A stretch of DNA of 64,000 nucleotides from Microbulbifer okhotskensis (GTDB lineage Bacteria > Pseudomonadota > Gammaproteobacteria > Pseudomonadales > Cellvibrionaceae). Every line of letters begins with the position of its first letter. Positions within the stretch are counted from its first letter, which is position 1. The stretch is from positions 29,912-93,911 of the forward strand of contig NZ_JALBWM010000005.1 in the NCBI RefSeq assembly GCF_023895975.1, read 5' to 3'. The translations under genes were made by a program, and so were the position numbers. The notes beneath the pieces were generated by a model that ran no database searches, had not been told where the DNA came from, and worked only from the letters and a program-made list of their open reading frames with translations. Below are positions 50,976-62,303 of this stretch, piece after piece.

Positions 50976-52103
50976 ATGTCGAAACGCGATTATTACGAAG
51001 TCCTCGGCGTCGAGCGCGGCGCTTCGGATGCAGAGCTGAAGAAAGCTTACCGCCGGGTGGCAATGAAGTTTCACCCGGACCGCAACCCCGATGACAAAGA
51101 ATCGGAAAACAAATTCAAGGAAGCCAACGAGGCCTATGAAGTCTTGTCGGATTCCGAGAAACGCGCTGCCTATGACCAATTTGGCCACGCCGGCGTGGAA
51201 GGCCAGATGGGCGGTGGCGGAGCCGGTGGTTTTGGTGGCTTCTCCGATATCTTTGGCGATGTATTCGGCGATATTTTCGGCGGCAGTGGTGGTGGCGGCC
51301 GTCGCGGTGGCCCTGCGCGCGGTTCCGACCTGCGCTACGACCTGGAGCTAGACCTGGAAGATGCGGTGCGCGGTACGACCGTCAAAATCCGAATTCCGAC
51401 CCTGGCTTCCTGTGGCACTTGCACTGGTTCCGGTGCCAAGCCGGGTTCCTCGCCGCAAACTTGCGGCACTTGTGGTGGTGCCGGCCAAGTTCGTATGCAG
51501 CAGGGTTTCTTCTCTGTGCAGCAAACCTGTCCCAATTGTCGCGGTCGCGGCACCACGATATCCGATCCCTGTGGCAGTTGCCACGGTCGTGGTAGGGTAG
51601 AGGAAACCAAGACCCTATCGGTGAAAGTACCCCCGGGTGTAGACACTGGCGATCGCATCCGTCTCTCTGGTGAAGGCGAAGCAGGACCCGATGGTGGGCC
51701 CGCTGGTGATCTCTATGTGCAGGTCGTAGTGAAAGAGCACGAGCTGTTTCAGCGCGATGGTAAGAACCTTTACTGTGAAGTACCAATCAGCTTTGTAGCT
51801 GCGGCGCTGGGTGGTGAACTGGAAGTGCCCACCCTTGAAGGGAAGGTGAAACTGAAAATCCCCGCAGAGAGCCAAACCGGCAAACTGTTCCGCTTGCGTG
51901 GCAAAGGGGTTGCCCCGGTGCGCGGTGGTGCCACTGGTGATTTGTTGTGTCGTGTGGTGGTGGAAACGCCGGTCAACCTGTCCAGCAAACAAAAAGAGAT
52001 GCTGCAGGACTTTGCCAATACTATCAGCGAAAAGAAAAACTCACCGCGTCAAACTGGCTGGTTTGAAGGTGTGAAAAGTTTCTTTGGGGATATGAAACTT
52101 TAA
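50976..52103 (+). CDS. dnaJ: Chaperone protein DnaJ (Hsp40)
   Basis: DnaJ delivers substrates to DnaK. J domain (1-70) with HPD in [11 protein letters not shown], Gly/Phe-rich region ([20 protein letters not shown]), four CxxCxGxG zinc-binding repeats ([32 protein letters not shown] at about 140-210), and the C-terminal substrate domains ([19 protein letters not shown]). Length of 375 fits. The space from dnaK holds the hairpin described. A terminator follows. Confidence 0.98.
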   Translation: MSKRDYYEVLGVERGASDAELKKAYRRVAMKFHPDRNPDDKESENKFKEANEAYEVLSDSEKRAAYDQFGHAGVEGQMGGGGAGGFGGFSDIFGDVFGDIFGGSGGGGRRGGPARGSDLRYDLELDLEDAVRGTTVKIRIPTLASCGTCTGSGAKPGSSPQTCGTCGGAGQVRMQQGFFSVQQTCPNCRGRGTTISDPCGSCHGRGRVEETKTLSVKVPPGVDTGDRIRLSGEGEAGPDGGPAGDLYVQVVVKEHELFQRDGKNLYCEVPISFVAAALGGELEVPTLEGKVKLKIPAESQTGKLFRLRGKGVAPVRGGATGDLLCRVVVETPVNLSSKQKEMLQDFANTISEKKNSPRQTGWFEGVKSFFGDMKL

Positions 52104-52166
52104 ATTGGCATCAGCGCCTGCAAAAACGATTACCCCCAATACGATTTTGTAGGCTGATGTCTCTCT

Positions 52167-52202
52167 GACCTGAAAGCGCCTTGCTTTCGGGTCAATTTTT
52201 TT
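52167..52202 (+). terminator. Intrinsic terminator after dnaJ
   Basis: GACCTGAAAGC, loop GCCTT, GCTTTCGGGTC, then AATTTTTTT. An 11-bp stem with one wobble and a seven-T tail. It overlaps the stop region of the converging minus-strand gene. Confidence 0.9.
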
Positions 52203-52647
52203 GGGTGGTTCTCGCTCTCAATCTGGCGGCGAATTCACTCAGAAATTCCTGTTGAATTTTTTGCGCCTCGCGCATCTGTACTTTATTTAAAGTCCCCTCG
52301 AGTTCCTTGCGAGCCTGCAAGCTAATCGCTGCCAATTGAGCACCAATTTCGCCGCGCTGTTTTGGCGTGAGTACGATTTTGGTGCCACTCAATAAACCGT
52401 AGCGTTCCAATACCGCTTTTTTCTTGGCAAAGCTCTTTTGCATAATAGGCAGTACGGTTTTTTCCTGACCGGGAGTGAGCTGCAAACGCAGCGTCACCCA
52501 ATCAGTAATATCATCATATTTCTCCCAAAAGTCTGGACTGGTGCTTTGTTGCTGGGCGGATGCCGGTGTGCTGCCAAAAGCCAAGCTCAAAGATATAACG
52601 ACCACCAATAAGTGTGGCAGGTGGTTGGACAGAATCATCAGTCGCAT
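52192..52647 (-). CDS. Periplasmic protein of unknown function (Spy/CpxP-like helical)
   Basis: A 151-residue exported protein. A signal peptide (MRLMILSNHLPHLLVVVISL ... AFGSTPASA) precedes an all-helical mature part: DFWEKYDDITDWVTLRL, QLTPGQEKTVLPIMQKSF, and EFLSEFAARLRARTTQ. The helix with 'LTPGQ' is like the LTxxQ motifs of Spy/CpxP periplasmic chaperones, but the second copy is less clear (LTPKQRGEIGAQL). It may be a periplasmic stress chaperone. It converges on dnaJ and diverges from dapB. Confidence 0.65.
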   Translation of the reverse strand: MRLMILSNHLPHLLVVVISLSLAFGSTPASAQQQSTSPDFWEKYDDITDWVTLRLQLTPGQEKTVLPIMQKSFAKKKAVLERYGLLSGTKIVLTPKQRGEIGAQLAAISLQARKELEGTLNKVQMREAQKIQQEFLSEFAARLRARTTQKN

Positions 52648-52713
52648 GTTGGCGCTCCATTTACCCCTCTTCGTAAAGCGTAGCAGTGGCCATTACTAGT
52701 GCTTTTGGGGTGA

Positions 52714-53694
<981 letters not shown>

Positions 53695-53747
53695 TTTTGG
53701 TTCAAACAATGAAGTTCGGCGTCTGCGGGGGGGCGTGAAAATATTGT

Positions 53748-55241
53748 ATGGCTTTTATTCGTTCGCCATTTTGGTGGATGAAACTTGGTAAGTCTGGCGG
53801 CACTCGTTCGACCGGTCATCCTGTAATCCCTTTTGAGGAATTTCGATTGGAAAAGAAATTGATTGTCGGTAGTGAAGAGTGGTGTGGGTTTCCCTCGCTC
53901 GGTATCCCGGCGATTCAGGCGAGAGTCGATTCGGGTGCCAAGACCTCCTGCTTGCACGCCTATAACATTCATACCTTTAAGCGCGATGGTGAACCCTGGG
54001 TAAGCTTTGAAGCGCATCCCTTGCAGCATCAGCGGCGCCCCTCAGTGCGTTGCGAGGCCAGGCTTCTGGATAAGCGTCTGGTGCGCAGCTCGTCTGGCGA
54101 GAGCGAGAAACGCCCGGTGATCCGCACTGGTCTATCAATAGGCGGCAGCGTCTGGGATATTGAGTTAACCCTGACCAATCGAGACAGCATGGGCTATCGC
54201 ATGTTGTTGGGGCGAGAGGCCATGATGGGGCGGATGTTGGTGGATCCCTCGGAGAAGTATTGCCTCGGTGAAATCCCTCCGAGCCAGCTGGATGAATACT
54301 ATCGCGATGAGCACCATATCGCCGGTACCGGCCTGCGTATCGGTTTGCTGGCCTCCAATCCGGATCTGTACAGTAACCGCCGCATAATGGAGGCAGGTGC
54401 GGAGCGCGGACACCGTATGAGCTTTCTCGATATCCGCCAGTGTTATATGAAGCTCGATCCCGACGAGCCAGAAGTGCACTACCGCGATGGCCGTATTCTC
54501 AACAATCTGGATGCCGTGATCCCGCGTATCCGCCCCAGTCAGACATTTTATGGATGTGCACTGACGCGGCACTTTGAAAGCCTGGATATTTTTGCCCTCA
54601 ACGGTTCGGCTGCCATCAGTCAGTCGAGGGACAAGCTTTTCTCTCTGCAGTTGTTGCAGCAAAGCGGACTGAATATACCTACCTCCGGTTTTGCAAACTC
54701 TCCGGTGGATACCAATGAACTGATTGAAATGGTGGGGGGCGCGCCGCTGGTGGTGAAGTTGCTGGAAGGTACCCAGGGGCGCGGCGTGGTGTTGGCGGAG
54801 ACCCGCAAGGCGGGGGAGTCAGTAATCAATGCATTCAAATCTCTGAAAGCCAACCTGTTGGTGCAGGAATTTATCCGCGAGGCAGAGGGTAAGGACCTGC
54901 GACTGTTTGTTATTGATGGCCGCGTGGTGGCCTCGATTCAGCGGGAGGCTGCGCCGGGAGAGTTTCGCGCGAATATCCATCAAGGCGGGACGGCCTCGGT
55001 CGTCAAGGTCACTGCGGAGGAGAAGCGCCTGGCGATTAAGGCGGCCAAGGTGTTGGGGCTCAAGGTGGCCGGTGTGGATATTATCCGATCACGCAAGGGG
55101 CCACTGCTGCTGGAAGTGAACTCATCGCCAGGGCTTGAGGGGATCGAGAGCGCTACGCGCAAAGATGTGGCGGGCGCCATGATTATATCGATCGAAAAAG
55201 CACTGAAGTGGCGCCCGGCGGTGATCGCGCAAGACTGTTAA
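53748..55241 (+). CDS. RimB-RimK-like fusion: aspartyl-protease-like domain plus ATP-grasp glutamate ligase
   Basis: A 497-residue two-domain protein. Residues about 40-185 carry a retropepsin-like fold with [12 protein letters not shown] (DSGA) and [22 protein letters not shown], as in the RimB/zinc-protease family. Residues about 200-490 are a RimK-type ATP-grasp ligase with [32 protein letters not shown], the ATP-binding [18 protein letters not shown] and catalytic [15 protein letters not shown]. RimK adds glutamates to ribosomal protein S6, and RimB is a separate protein in Pseudomonas. The start is uncertain: TTG at 53847 has GAGGA before it and would remove a 33-residue extension; the ATG at 53748 is the first possible. 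Confidence 0.85.
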   Translation: MAFIRSPFWWMKLGKSGGTRSTGHPVIPFEEFRLEKKLIVGSEEWCGFPSLGIPAIQARVDSGAKTSCLHAYNIHTFKRDGEPWVSFEAHPLQHQRRPSVRCEARLLDKRLVRSSSGESEKRPVIRTGLSIGGSVWDIELTLTNRDSMGYRMLLGREAMMGRMLVDPSEKYCLGEIPPSQLDEYYRDEHHIAGTGLRIGLLASNPDLYSNRRIMEAGAERGHRMSFLDIRQCYMKLDPDEPEVHYRDGRILNNLDAVIPRIRPSQTFYGCALTRHFESLDIFALNGSAAISQSRDKLFSLQLLQQSGLNIPTSGFANSPVDTNELIEMVGGAPLVVKLLEGTQGRGVVLAETRKAGESVINAFKSLKANLLVQEFIREAEGKDLRLFVIDGRVVASIQREAAPGEFRANIHQGGTASVVKVTAEEKRLAIKAAKVLGLKVAGVDIIRSRKGPLLLEVNSSPGLEGIESATRKDVAGAMIISIEKALKWRPAVIAQDC

Positions 55242-55257
55242 ACGCTTTCAGTTCCAG

Positions 55258-55272
55258 GCCCCCGGCGGGGGC
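55258..55272 (+). terminator. Short GC hairpin after the RimB-RimK-like gene
   Basis: GCCCCC, loop GGC, GGGGGC followed by TTG. A 6-bp all-GC stem 17 bases after the stop, without a long T-run. Possible weak terminator. Confidence 0.4.
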
Positions 55273-55412
55273 TTGTGCGTTGGGCTAATCTCAATGAGCG
55301 GCCGGACTTTCCCCTGGCGTGTAAATAGAGCCGCGGCGGTGGTCGGCAGCCGTAGGCATCAGCCCACCGCAGCCTCCAATAGGGAGGTATAAACCGCAGG
55401 GTTTGAGCTTCA

Positions 55413-55988
55413 ATGAAGATATACAACTTCCGCTCTTTCCGTCCCATTTTCTCTTTAACTGTCGCCCTGTTGGCGGCGCCACTTAGCGGGCCTGTCCAAG
55501 CGGCGGTACAGCTCTCCGATACGCCTTTGGGGCGGAAGGTGATGGTGGAGTACATCGTCCACTTTGCCTATCACCTGCAGTGGCCCGTCAATGCGTTCAA
55601 AAACAGTAATGCGCCTTTCAAAGTGTGTCTGATGGGGGGCGATTCCCTCGGTGATCCCCTGGCAAAGCGCTTTAAAAATCATCGCATTGATGGACGCGAT
55701 GTGAAGCTTGAAACAATTGATGCGAAAGAGATGTTGCGGGCCCGCAAGTGCCAAATTGTGGTGCTGGGCACCATGGATCGGGACACTTTGCTCAAGGCAC
55801 TGGTTGCACTGGAGTTTTTCCCGGTACTCACGGTCAGTGATGCCGAGCGGTTTGCTGCAACCGGCGGCATGATAGAGTTTGCCGATAGCGGCAGGGAGGT
55901 GGCCTTGCGTATGAACAAGACCATGCTGGAAAAGGCGGAACTGAAGATGGGTAGTAGCCTTTTTCGTCTCGGACGAGAGCCAGAGTGA
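55413..55988 (+). CDS. YfiR/DUF4154 family periplasmic protein
   Basis: A 191-residue exported protein of the YfiR/HmsC-like family. Signal peptide (RPIFSLTVALLAAPLSGPVQA) then VMVEYIVHFAYHLQWP, VCLMGGDSLGDPLAKR, and LMGGDS/CQIVVLG strand pattern, with the late FAATGGMIEFADSGREVAL, all typical of the family. YfiR inhibits the diguanylate cyclase YfiN in Pseudomonas, but no YfiN-like gene is in this window, so its partner lies elsewhere or it has another role. It sits alone between the RimK-like gene and the carA leader. Confidence 0.8.
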   Translation: MKIYNFRSFRPIFSLTVALLAAPLSGPVQAAVQLSDTPLGRKVMVEYIVHFAYHLQWPVNAFKNSNAPFKVCLMGGDSLGDPLAKRFKNHRIDGRDVKLETIDAKEMLRARKCQIVVLGTMDRDTLLKALVALEFFPVLTVSDAERFAATGGMIEFADSGREVALRMNKTMLEKAELKMGSSLFRLGREPE

Positions 55989-56099
55989 GACCATTGAGTA
56001 AATGTCGACTGACGTATTTTTGCACTAGCGTCCAGAAGTGATTTCGCGTAGAATCTGCGCCCGATTTGGGTCGGTGTCGCGAGACGATATTCACGCAGC

Positions 56100-56156
56100 G
56101 TGAGCCCCCTGGAAGCCGACGGCAAGCGTCGGCCACTTTGTGAGAGCCACGCGTGA
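56100..56156 (+). CDS. Possible 18-codon leader ORF of carA
   Basis: GTG at 56100 opens an 18-codon frame (MSPLEADGKRRPLCESHA) ending with TGA at 56154-56156, eleven bases before the terminator stem. A hairpin GCCGACG / CGTCGGC (56115-56133) lies inside it. I recall that the Pseudomonas carA leader also carries an 18-residue ORF before a terminator and is controlled by transcription attenuation, but this is memory and not checked here. No ribosome-binding site is evident. Confidence 0.35.
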   Translation: MSPLEADGKRRPLCESHA

Positions 56157-56166
56157 AAATATTTTT

Positions 56167-56205
56167 AAAGCGAGATGAAGCTGCGACGTTTCATCTCGCT
56201 TTTTT
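56167..56205 (+). terminator. Terminator/attenuator in the carA leader
   Basis: AAAGCGAGATGAA, loop of nine, TTCATCTCGCTTT and a continuing T-run (to 56205). It is a 13-bp stem with a strong T-tail placed 82 bases before carA. As it lies upstream of carA in the leader, and the previous gene ended about 180 bases earlier, it is best read as an attenuator that decides whether carA is transcribed. Confidence 0.78.
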
Positions 56206-56286
56206 ATGCGCGCACCAGTCAGGAGCCCGCGTGCTCCGAAGCCCGCAAACCCCGCCCGGAAGCAGTTCTGAAGATTGGAGTTCAAT

Positions 56287-57468
56287 TTGACTAAAGCTGT
56301 CCCTACCTCGGAGGCTTTCATGCCCCACAACTTTATGCAGAGTACAACTCCCGCGCTGCTGGTGCTCGCTGATGGTAGCGTCTTTGAAGGACGCGCAATC
56401 GGTGCCCATGGCAGTTCTGTTGGCGAGGTGGTGTTCAACACCTCCATGACCGGCTACCAGGAGATCCTGACCGATCCCTCTTACGCCCGTCAGATTGTGA
56501 CTTTGACTTACCCGCATATTGGCAACACGGGTACTAACCAGGAAGACGAAGAGTGCGCCGATATCTGGGCCGCCGGCTTGGTGATTCGCGATTTGCCGCT
56601 GCTCGCCAGCAGCTTTCGCAGTGAGCAATCTCTGGAAGACTACCTGCGTGAACGCAATATCGTCGGTATCGCCGATATCGACACCCGTCGCCTGACCCGC
56701 CTGCTGCGGGATAAAGGCGCACAGAGTGGCTGTATCGTCGCTGGCGATAATATCGACCGCGAAGCCGCCCTGGCCAAGGCGAAGGAATTTGCCGGCCTGA
56801 AAGGTATGGATCTGGCCAAAGTTGTCAGTACCACAGAAGCCTATCCCTTTAGCGAGGGTACCTGGGTGTTGGGCGAAGGGCACAAGACTGCGCCGGAGCA
56901 ACCTTTCAAAGTGGTGGCGTACGATTTCGGTGTGAAGCGCAATATCCTGCGTATGCTGGTGGATCGCGGTTGTGATATCACCGTGGTACCGGCGGAGACA
57001 TCGGCGTCTGAAGTGCTGGCAATGAATCCCAACGGCGTTTTCCTCTCCAATGGTCCCGGTGACCCCGAGCCCTGCGAATACGCCATTGCTGCGATCCGCA
57101 AAATCCTTGACGCTGGTATTCCCACCTACGGCATCTGCCTGGGTCACCAGCTGTTGGGCCTGGCGGTGGGTGGCAAGACGGCCAAAATGAAGTTTGGCCA
57201 CCACGGTGGTAACCACCCGGTGCAGGATCTGAACAGCACCAAGGTGATGATCACTGCACAGAACCACGGTTTTGAAGTGGATGCGGACAGTCTGCCGGAC
57301 AATGTGGAAGTTACCCACAAGTCCCTGTTCGATGGCACTCTGCAAGGCATTCGCCTGACAGACAAGCCGGCCTTCAGTTTCCAGGGACACCCGGAAGCGA
57401 GCCCAGGCCCACATGATGTGGCGCCACTGTTCGACCACTTTATCGATTTGATGAAAGAGCGCGCCTAA
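56287..57468 (+). CDS. carA: Carbamoyl-phosphate synthase small subunit CarA
   Basis: CarA is the glutamine amidotransferase subunit that supplies ammonia for carbamoyl phosphate, feeding arginine and pyrimidine synthesis. N-terminal domain [16 protein letters not shown] and [14 protein letters not shown]; glutaminase domain with nucleophile Cys in [16 protein letters not shown] and the His/Glu of [11 protein letters not shown]. The start is probably TTG at 56287, six bases after GGAG; ATG 56320 and ATG 56335 are alternatives. Preceded by the attenuator. Confidence 0.96.
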   Translation: MTKAVPTSEAFMPHNFMQSTTPALLVLADGSVFEGRAIGAHGSSVGEVVFNTSMTGYQEILTDPSYARQIVTLTYPHIGNTGTNQEDEECADIWAAGLVIRDLPLLASSFRSEQSLEDYLRERNIVGIADIDTRRLTRLLRDKGAQSGCIVAGDNIDREAALAKAKEFAGLKGMDLAKVVSTTEAYPFSEGTWVLGEGHKTAPEQPFKVVAYDFGVKRNILRMLVDRGCDITVVPAETSASEVLAMNPNGVFLSNGPGDPEPCEYAIAAIRKILDAGIPTYGICLGHQLLGLAVGGKTAKMKFGHHGGNHPVQDLNSTKVMITAQNHGFEVDADSLPDNVEVTHKSLFDGTLQGIRLTDKPAFSFQGHPEASPGPHDVAPLFDHFIDLMKERA

Positions 57469-57496
57469 GGGCGCAGCAGCCCAGGGTAGGGCGAAC

Positions 57497-57520
57497 AACC
57501 GCCGCTTTTGCGGCGGTTTT
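57497..57520 (+). terminator. Terminator-like hairpin between carA and carB
   Basis: AACCGCCGC, loop TTTT, GCGGCGGTTTT: a 9-bp stem with a short four-T tail in the 113-base gap between carA and carB. It would reduce but not necessarily block read-through; carB could have its own promoter. Confidence 0.65.
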
Positions 57521-57581
57521 AACAAGACACGAATAGAAATTAAGCGCAGCCGGCCCGGGCCGGTAGTAGAACGGAAGAAAG

Positions 57582-60500
57582 ATGCCAAAACGCACAGATA
57601 TCCATAGCATTCTGATTATCGGCGCCGGCCCCATCGTTATCGGCCAGGCCTGCGAATTTGACTACTCCGGTGCCCAGGCCTGTAAGGCGCTGCGCGAAGA
57701 GGGTTATCGGGTCATCCTGGTGAACTCTAACCCGGCCACCATCATGACCGATCCGGCCATGGCCGATGCCACCTATATCGAGCCGGTGGAATGGCGCACC
57801 GTCGCCAAGATTATCGAGCAGGAGCGCCCCGACGCTATCCTGCCCACCATGGGCGGCCAGACGGCACTGAACTGTGCCCTGGACCTGGATAAGCACGGCA
57901 TCCTAAAGGAATTCAATGTCGAGCTGATCGGTGCGGACAAAGACGCCATCGAGAAAGCGGAAGACCGTAATCTGTTCGACCAGGCGATGAAGGCGATCGG
58001 CCTTGAGACACCACGCGCCAAGATCGTGCACTCCATGGATGAGGCGAAGAAGGTTCCGGAAGCGTTTGGCTTTCCGGTTATTATCCGTCCGTCCTTCACC
58101 ATGGGGGGCTCCGGTGGCGGTGTGGCCTACAACTGGCCGGAATTTGAAGAGATTTGTAAACGTGGCCTCGATCTCTCCCCCACCAACGAACTGCTGATTG
58201 ACGAATCCCTGCTCGGCTGGAAAGAGTACGAGATGGAAGTCGTGCGCGACAAGAACGACAACTGCATCATCGTATGCGCCATCGAGAATTTTGATCCGAT
58301 GGGGGTGCACACTGGCGACTCCATCACCGTAGCTCCAGCACAAACGCTGACCGATAAGGAATACCAGCTGATGCGCAACGCCTCGATCGCGGTATTGCGC
58401 GAGATTGGCGTTGAGACCGGCGGCTCCAATGTACAGTTTGGCGTCTGCCCGAAAACTGGCCGCGTGGTAGTGATTGAGATGAACCCGCGGGTATCCCGTT
58501 CCTCGGCGCTGGCCTCCAAGGCCACGGGTTTCCCGATCGCCAAGGTTGCCGCCAAGTTGGCAGTGGGTTACACCCTCGACGAGTTGCAGAACGATATCAC
58601 TGGCGGCGCTACTCCGGCGTCCTTTGAGCCATCTATCGATTACGTTGTCACCAAGATTCCGCGTTTCACCTTCGAGAAATTTGGTGAAGCCGATGCGCGC
58701 CTGACCACCCAGATGAAATCCGTGGGTGAAGTGATGGCGATCGGCCGTACATTCCAAGAATCCCTGCAGAAGGCCCTGCGCGGTCTGGAGGTGGGCAGCT
58801 TCGGCTTGGAAAGTAAGATTGATCCCAGTAAGGACGGTGCCGAGAACCGTCTGCGCAGCGAACTCTCCATACCCGGTGCCGAGCGTATTTGGTATCTGGG
58901 CGACGCCTTCCGCATGGGTATGAGCGTTGATGATGTGTTCGACTTGTCTGCTATCGATCCCTGGTTCCTGGTACAGATCGAAGAGTTGATTAAAATTGAG
59001 CAACCGCTCAAGTCGCTGCCCACTTCGGCACTGACGCAAGAGTACATGCGTTTCCTCAAGCGCAAAGGCTTCTCCGATCGCCGCCTGGCAGACCTGCTCG
59101 GTGTGAGTCAGAAGACGGTCCGCGAACTGCGCCATAAACTGGGCATCTTCCCGTCGTTCAAGCGCGTGGACACCTGCGCGGCTGAATTCAGCACGTCCAC
59201 CGCATACATGTACTCCACTTACGACGAAGAGTGCGAAGCGGAGCCATCTGACAAGAAGAAAATCATGGTACTCGGTGGCGGTCCCAACCGTATTGGTCAG
59301 GGCATCGAGTTCGACTACTGCTGTGTGCACGCGGCCCTGGCCATGCGTGAAGACGGTTATGAGACCATCATGGTCAACTGTAACCCCGAGACAGTATCCA
59401 CCGACTACGATACTTCCGATCGCCTCTACTTCGAGCCGGTCACTCTGGAAGACGTGTTGGAAATCGTTGCCAAAGAGAAGCCGGAAGGCGTGATCGTACA
59501 GTTCGGCGGCCAGACCCCGCTGAATCTGGCACGTCATCTGGCTAACGAAGGTGTGCCCATTATCGGTACCTCGCCAGAGCAGATCGATCGCGCCGAAGAC
59601 CGCGAGCGCTTTCAGCAGATGATTATGCGTCTGGGCCTCAAACAGCCGAAAAACGCCATCGTGCGCTCTGTGTCCGAAGCTATCCAGGCAGCAAAAGATG
59701 TGGGCTACCCGCTGGTGGTGCGTCCCTCCTATGTACTGGGCGGTCGTGCCATGGAGATCGTCTACAAAGAAGACGAACTGTTTACCTACATGAAAGAAGC
59801 GGTACAGGTCTCCGACGATGCGCCGGTACTGCTGGATCACTTCCTCAATGCTGCCATCGAGGTAGATATCGATGCGGTATCCGATGGCCAGGACGTTGTG
59901 ATCGGCGCCATCATGCAGCATATCGAACAGTGCGGTGTGCACTCCGGTGACTCCGCTTGTTCCCTGCCGCCCTACAGCCTGCCGGCCGATGTGCAGGATC
60001 GTATGCGCGAAGAAGTCAAAGCCATGGCGCGCGAGCTGGGCGTGGTGGGCCTGATGAACACCCAGCTGGCTTACCAGGACGGTGAGATCTTCGTGATCGA
60101 AGTGAACCCCCGCGCTTCCCGTACCGTGCCGTTTGTGTCCAAATGCATCGGTACTTCCCTGGCGAAAGTGGCCGCGCGCTGTCAGGCCGGTATTAGCCTG
60201 CAAGCACAGGGTTTTACCAAAGAAATCGTACCGGATTATTTCTCCGTGAAGGAGTCGGTATTCCCGTTCAACAAATTCCCCAAAGTAGACCCGATTCTCG
60301 GCCCTGAGATGAAGTCTACCGGCGAAGTGATGGGCGTTGGTGCAACTTTTGCAGAAGCCTTCGATAAGGGCCTGGTCGCCGCAGGCGACCGCCTGCCGGA
60401 ATCTGGACGCGCGTTTATCTCTGTGCGTGATTTCGACAAGGCCGATGCCGTCGGCGTTGCGCGGGATTTGGTAGAGCTGGGATTCGAGGTCATTGCCAGC

Positions 60501-60809
60501 CGAGGCACAGCCAAGGTCTTGCAAGAGAACGATATTCCCGTTACAACCGTCAACAAGATGAGTGAAGGCCGCCCGCATATCGTTGATATGATTAAAAACG
60601 ATGAAATTGCATTGGTAGTCAATACCACCGAAGGTCGCCAGGCGATTCGCGATTCTGCAGATATTCGCCGCAGCGCTGAGAACCATCAGGTGTGTTACAC
60701 CACCACCCTGGCAGCGGCCCAGGCGATGGCGATGGCGATGCGTCAGGAGCAACCGCTGCAAGTGCGTCGGTTGCAGGACCTTCACCAGGGCGTGGTTAAG
60801 TTGTCTTAA
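57582..60809 (+). CDS. carB: Carbamoyl-phosphate synthase large subunit CarB
   Basis: CarB makes carbamoyl phosphate from ammonia, bicarbonate and two ATP. Length of 1075 (E. coli 1073). First half begins [20 protein letters not shown] and holds the first ATP-grasp site with [18 protein letters not shown]. The second half repeats it ([37 protein letters not shown]), showing the internal duplication. The C-terminal domain (about 930-1075) is the regulatory MGS-like fold with [19 protein letters not shown], where UMP and ornithine bind. It ends [12 protein letters not shown]. Confidence 0.98.
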   Translation: MPKRTDIHSILIIGAGPIVIGQACEFDYSGAQACKALREEGYRVILVNSNPATIMTDPAMADATYIEPVEWRTVAKIIEQERPDAILPTMGGQTALNCALDLDKHGILKEFNVELIGADKDAIEKAEDRNLFDQAMKAIGLETPRAKIVHSMDEAKKVPEAFGFPVIIRPSFTMGGSGGGVAYNWPEFEEICKRGLDLSPTNELLIDESLLGWKEYEMEVVRDKNDNCIIVCAIENFDPMGVHTGDSITVAPAQTLTDKEYQLMRNASIAVLREIGVETGGSNVQFGVCPKTGRVVVIEMNPRVSRSSALASKATGFPIAKVAAKLAVGYTLDELQNDITGGATPASFEPSIDYVVTKIPRFTFEKFGEADARLTTQMKSVGEVMAIGRTFQESLQKALRGLEVGSFGLESKIDPSKDGAENRLRSELSIPGAERIWYLGDAFRMGMSVDDVFDLSAIDPWFLVQIEELIKIEQPLKSLPTSALTQEYMRFLKRKGFSDRRLADLLGVSQKTVRELRHKLGIFPSFKRVDTCAAEFSTSTAYMYSTYDEECEAEPSDKKKIMVLGGGPNRIGQGIEFDYCCVHAALAMREDGYETIMVNCNPETVSTDYDTSDRLYFEPVTLEDVLEIVAKEKPEGVIVQFGGQTPLNLARHLANEGVPIIGTSPEQIDRAEDRERFQQMIMRLGLKQPKNAIVRSVSEAIQAAKDVGYPLVVRPSYVLGGRAMEIVYKEDELFTYMKEAVQVSDDAPVLLDHFLNAAIEVDIDAVSDGQDVVIGAIMQHIEQCGVHSGDSACSLPPYSLPADVQDRMREEVKAMARELGVVGLMNTQLAYQDGEIFVIEVNPRASRTVPFVSKCIGTSLAKVAARCQAGISLQAQGFTKEIVPDYFSVKESVFPFNKFPKVDPILGPEMKSTGEVMGVGATFAEAFDKGLVAAGDRLPESGRAFISVRDFDKADAVGVARDLVELGFEVIASRGTAKVLQENDIPVTTVNKMSEGRPHIVDMIKNDEIALVVNTTEGRQAIRDSADIRRSAENHQVCYTTTLAAAQAMAMAMRQEQPLQVRRLQDLHQGVVKLS

Positions 60810-60835
60810 CTGCTAAACCAACTTGTGAATTCCGA

Positions 60836-60863
60836 CCGGGCCTTGTGACCTCACAGGACCTGG
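60836..60863 (+). terminator. Weak hairpin between carB and greA
   Basis: CCGGGCCTTGTGA and TCACAGGACCTGG form an imperfect stem with several wobble/mismatch positions around a two-base loop, followed by TTTC. Possible weak terminator or leader structure of greA. Confidence 0.4.
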
Positions 60864-60893
60864 TTTCGTAGTAACAATAATGGAGGTCCCACA

Positions 60894-61370
60894 TTGAACC
60901 GGGTACCAATGACCGTTGAAGGCGCGGAAGCGCTGCGTTCGGAACTGGACAATCTGAAAAAAGTCGAGCGTCCTACTGTAGTTCAGGCGATTGCTGAGGC
61001 GCGCGAACACGGTGATTTGAAGGAAAATGCTGAATATCACGCGGCGCGGGAGAAGCAGGGCTTTGTTGAAGGCCGAATCCAGGATATCGAAGCCAAGCTG
61101 TCCCACGCACAAGTGATCGATGTGAAGTCGATTGAACCCAGTGACAAGGTTATCTTTGGCACGACGGTAACGATTATCCATTTGGATAATGATACAGAAG
61201 TGGCCTACAAGATCGTGGGTGACGATGAAGCCGATGTAAAAAAGCAAAAAATCTCGGTAAATTCACCCATTGCCCGAGCGTTGATAGGCAAGGAAGTGGG
61301 AGATATCGTGGTGGTCAATACGCCTTCAGGTGCGATTGAATACGAAATCGAGGCAGTCAAACACCTGTAA
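60894..61370 (+). CDS. greA: Transcription elongation factor GreA
   Basis: GreA (158 residues) rescues backtracked RNA polymerase by stimulating transcript cleavage. N-terminal coiled coil: [18 protein letters not shown], the tip with the acidic residues [18 protein letters not shown]-terminal domain with [21 protein letters not shown] and [15 protein letters not shown]. The start is TTG at 60894, seven bases after GGAGG. The protein then begins [15 protein letters not shown], aligning with E. coli's MQAIPMTLRGAEKLR; the ATG at 60909 would lose five residues. Confidence 0.97.
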   Translation: MNRVPMTVEGAEALRSELDNLKKVERPTVVQAIAEAREHGDLKENAEYHAAREKQGFVEGRIQDIEAKLSHAQVIDVKSIEPSDKVIFGTTVTIIHLDNDTEVAYKIVGDDEADVKKQKISVNSPIARALIGKEVGDIVVVNTPSGAIEYEIEAVKHL

Positions 61371-61385
61371 TCAATCGTAGATTGT

Positions 61386-61414
61386 AAAAAGGCGGCCAGT
61401 TGGCCGCCTTTTTT
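61386..61414. terminator. Bidirectional terminator between greA and a curlin gene
   Basis: AAAAA, GGCGGCC, loop AGTT, GGCCGCC, TTTTTT: a 7-bp GC stem flanked by A-run and T-run, so it works on both strands and ends both greA and the converging curlin-repeat gene. Confidence 0.9.
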
Positions 61415-61427
61415 ATTGCCGCCAGTT

Positions 61428-62303
61428 CTACTGGAATACGTAGCTCTGGTTGGCGTGGCCGGACTGCATCACCGTTGCCGTCTCGTGGAGGCCGAACTGG
61501 CCGACCAGGATGTTGTTATGGTGCCCGGATTGGTGGGCCATAGCCGTATGTCCAGAACCGATCTGTCCCAAATAGACATCATTGTGGTGGCCGCTCTGGC
61601 GGGCCCTTGCGCTGTGGTCGTATCCCGCCTGGGAAATGTCCGCTTCCTGGTTGTGGCCGCGCTGACGCATGCGGGCGTAGTGATCTCCACCTAGCTGGCG
61701 AATATCAACATCATTGGATTCGCCGGATTGGCGCATGCGTGCATCGTGACCGAAGCCGCTCTGGAAGGTATCAGCATTCTGTAATTCACCTCTCTGCCGG
61801 ATTACCGCCTCAGAACCAACGCTGGCAACCTGAGTGACGGTTGCGGTGTTGTGGCTGTCGCTCTGGGTAATTTGAGCTGAGTTGCCGATACCTCCCAATT
61901 GGAAAGTGAGGGCATAGTGGTTGTCACCGGACTGCTCATGCATGGAATAGCTGCCGATCTGCCCGAACTGGAGTGTCTCTGAAACGTTGTGGGCTCCGGA
62001 CTGCAGGCTGAACGCCTCATTACCGATACCGCCGGATTGTAGTGTTTCTGCGGAATGATGGTCACCTTCCTGATACTGATAGGCATAGCTACCATGTTCT
62101 GCCGCATGAACAATATCTGCACTGTTGTGGTCACCATACTGCGACTGCATGGCTGTGTTGTTCCATGTCAGAGGCCCCGTCTGGGTAACAGTTGCATGGT
62201 TATGGCCACCGCTCTGATCCTGTGTGGCAGTGTTGCCGCCGGCATAAGCGGTTCCACTAATAGCCAGGGTGAGTGCTAGGGCAATTGGGGTCAAGGTTTT
62301 CAT
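61428..62303 (-). CDS. Curlin-repeat protein, His-rich (CsgA/CsgB-like)
   Basis: A secreted amyloid-type protein of 291 residues from the ATG at 62303, which has GGAG in front. A signal peptide (MKTLTPIALALTLAISGTAYA) is followed by about a dozen units of the curlin form Q-x-G-x-x-N/H-x-A-x-x-x-Q, such as IRQLGGDHYARMRQRGHNQE and ADISQAGYDHSARARQSG. Unusually, many units carry His pairs (GGHNHA, GDHHSA, GHHNDV, GHHNNI) beside the repeat Asn, suggesting metal- or pH-dependent assembly. It ends QSYVFQ. Secretion genes (CsgG/E/F) are not in the window; a curlin paralogue lies downstream. Confidence 0.85.
   Translation of the reverse strand: MKTLTPIALALTLAISGTAYAGGNTATQDQSGGHNHATVTQTGPLTWNNTAMQSQYGDHNSADIVHAAEHGSYAYQYQEGDHHSAETLQSGGIGNEAFSLQSGAHNVSETLQFGQIGSYSMHEQSGDNHYALTFQLGGIGNSAQITQSDSHNTATVTQVASVGSEAVIRQRGELQNADTFQSGFGHDARMRQSGESNDVDIRQLGGDHYARMRQRGHNQEADISQAGYDHSARARQSGHHNDVYLGQIGSGHTAMAHQSGHHNNILVGQFGLHETATVMQSGHANQSYVFQ

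Noticed and set aside
56191..57588. 465-codon frame antisense to carA
   Set aside because: Shadow of carA codon bias. It includes the attenuator and has no domain.
57903..60785. 960-codon open frame antisense to carB
   Set aside because: Long antisense frames are typical opposite highly biased codon use. carB has full-length family identity, and the antisense product has no domain.
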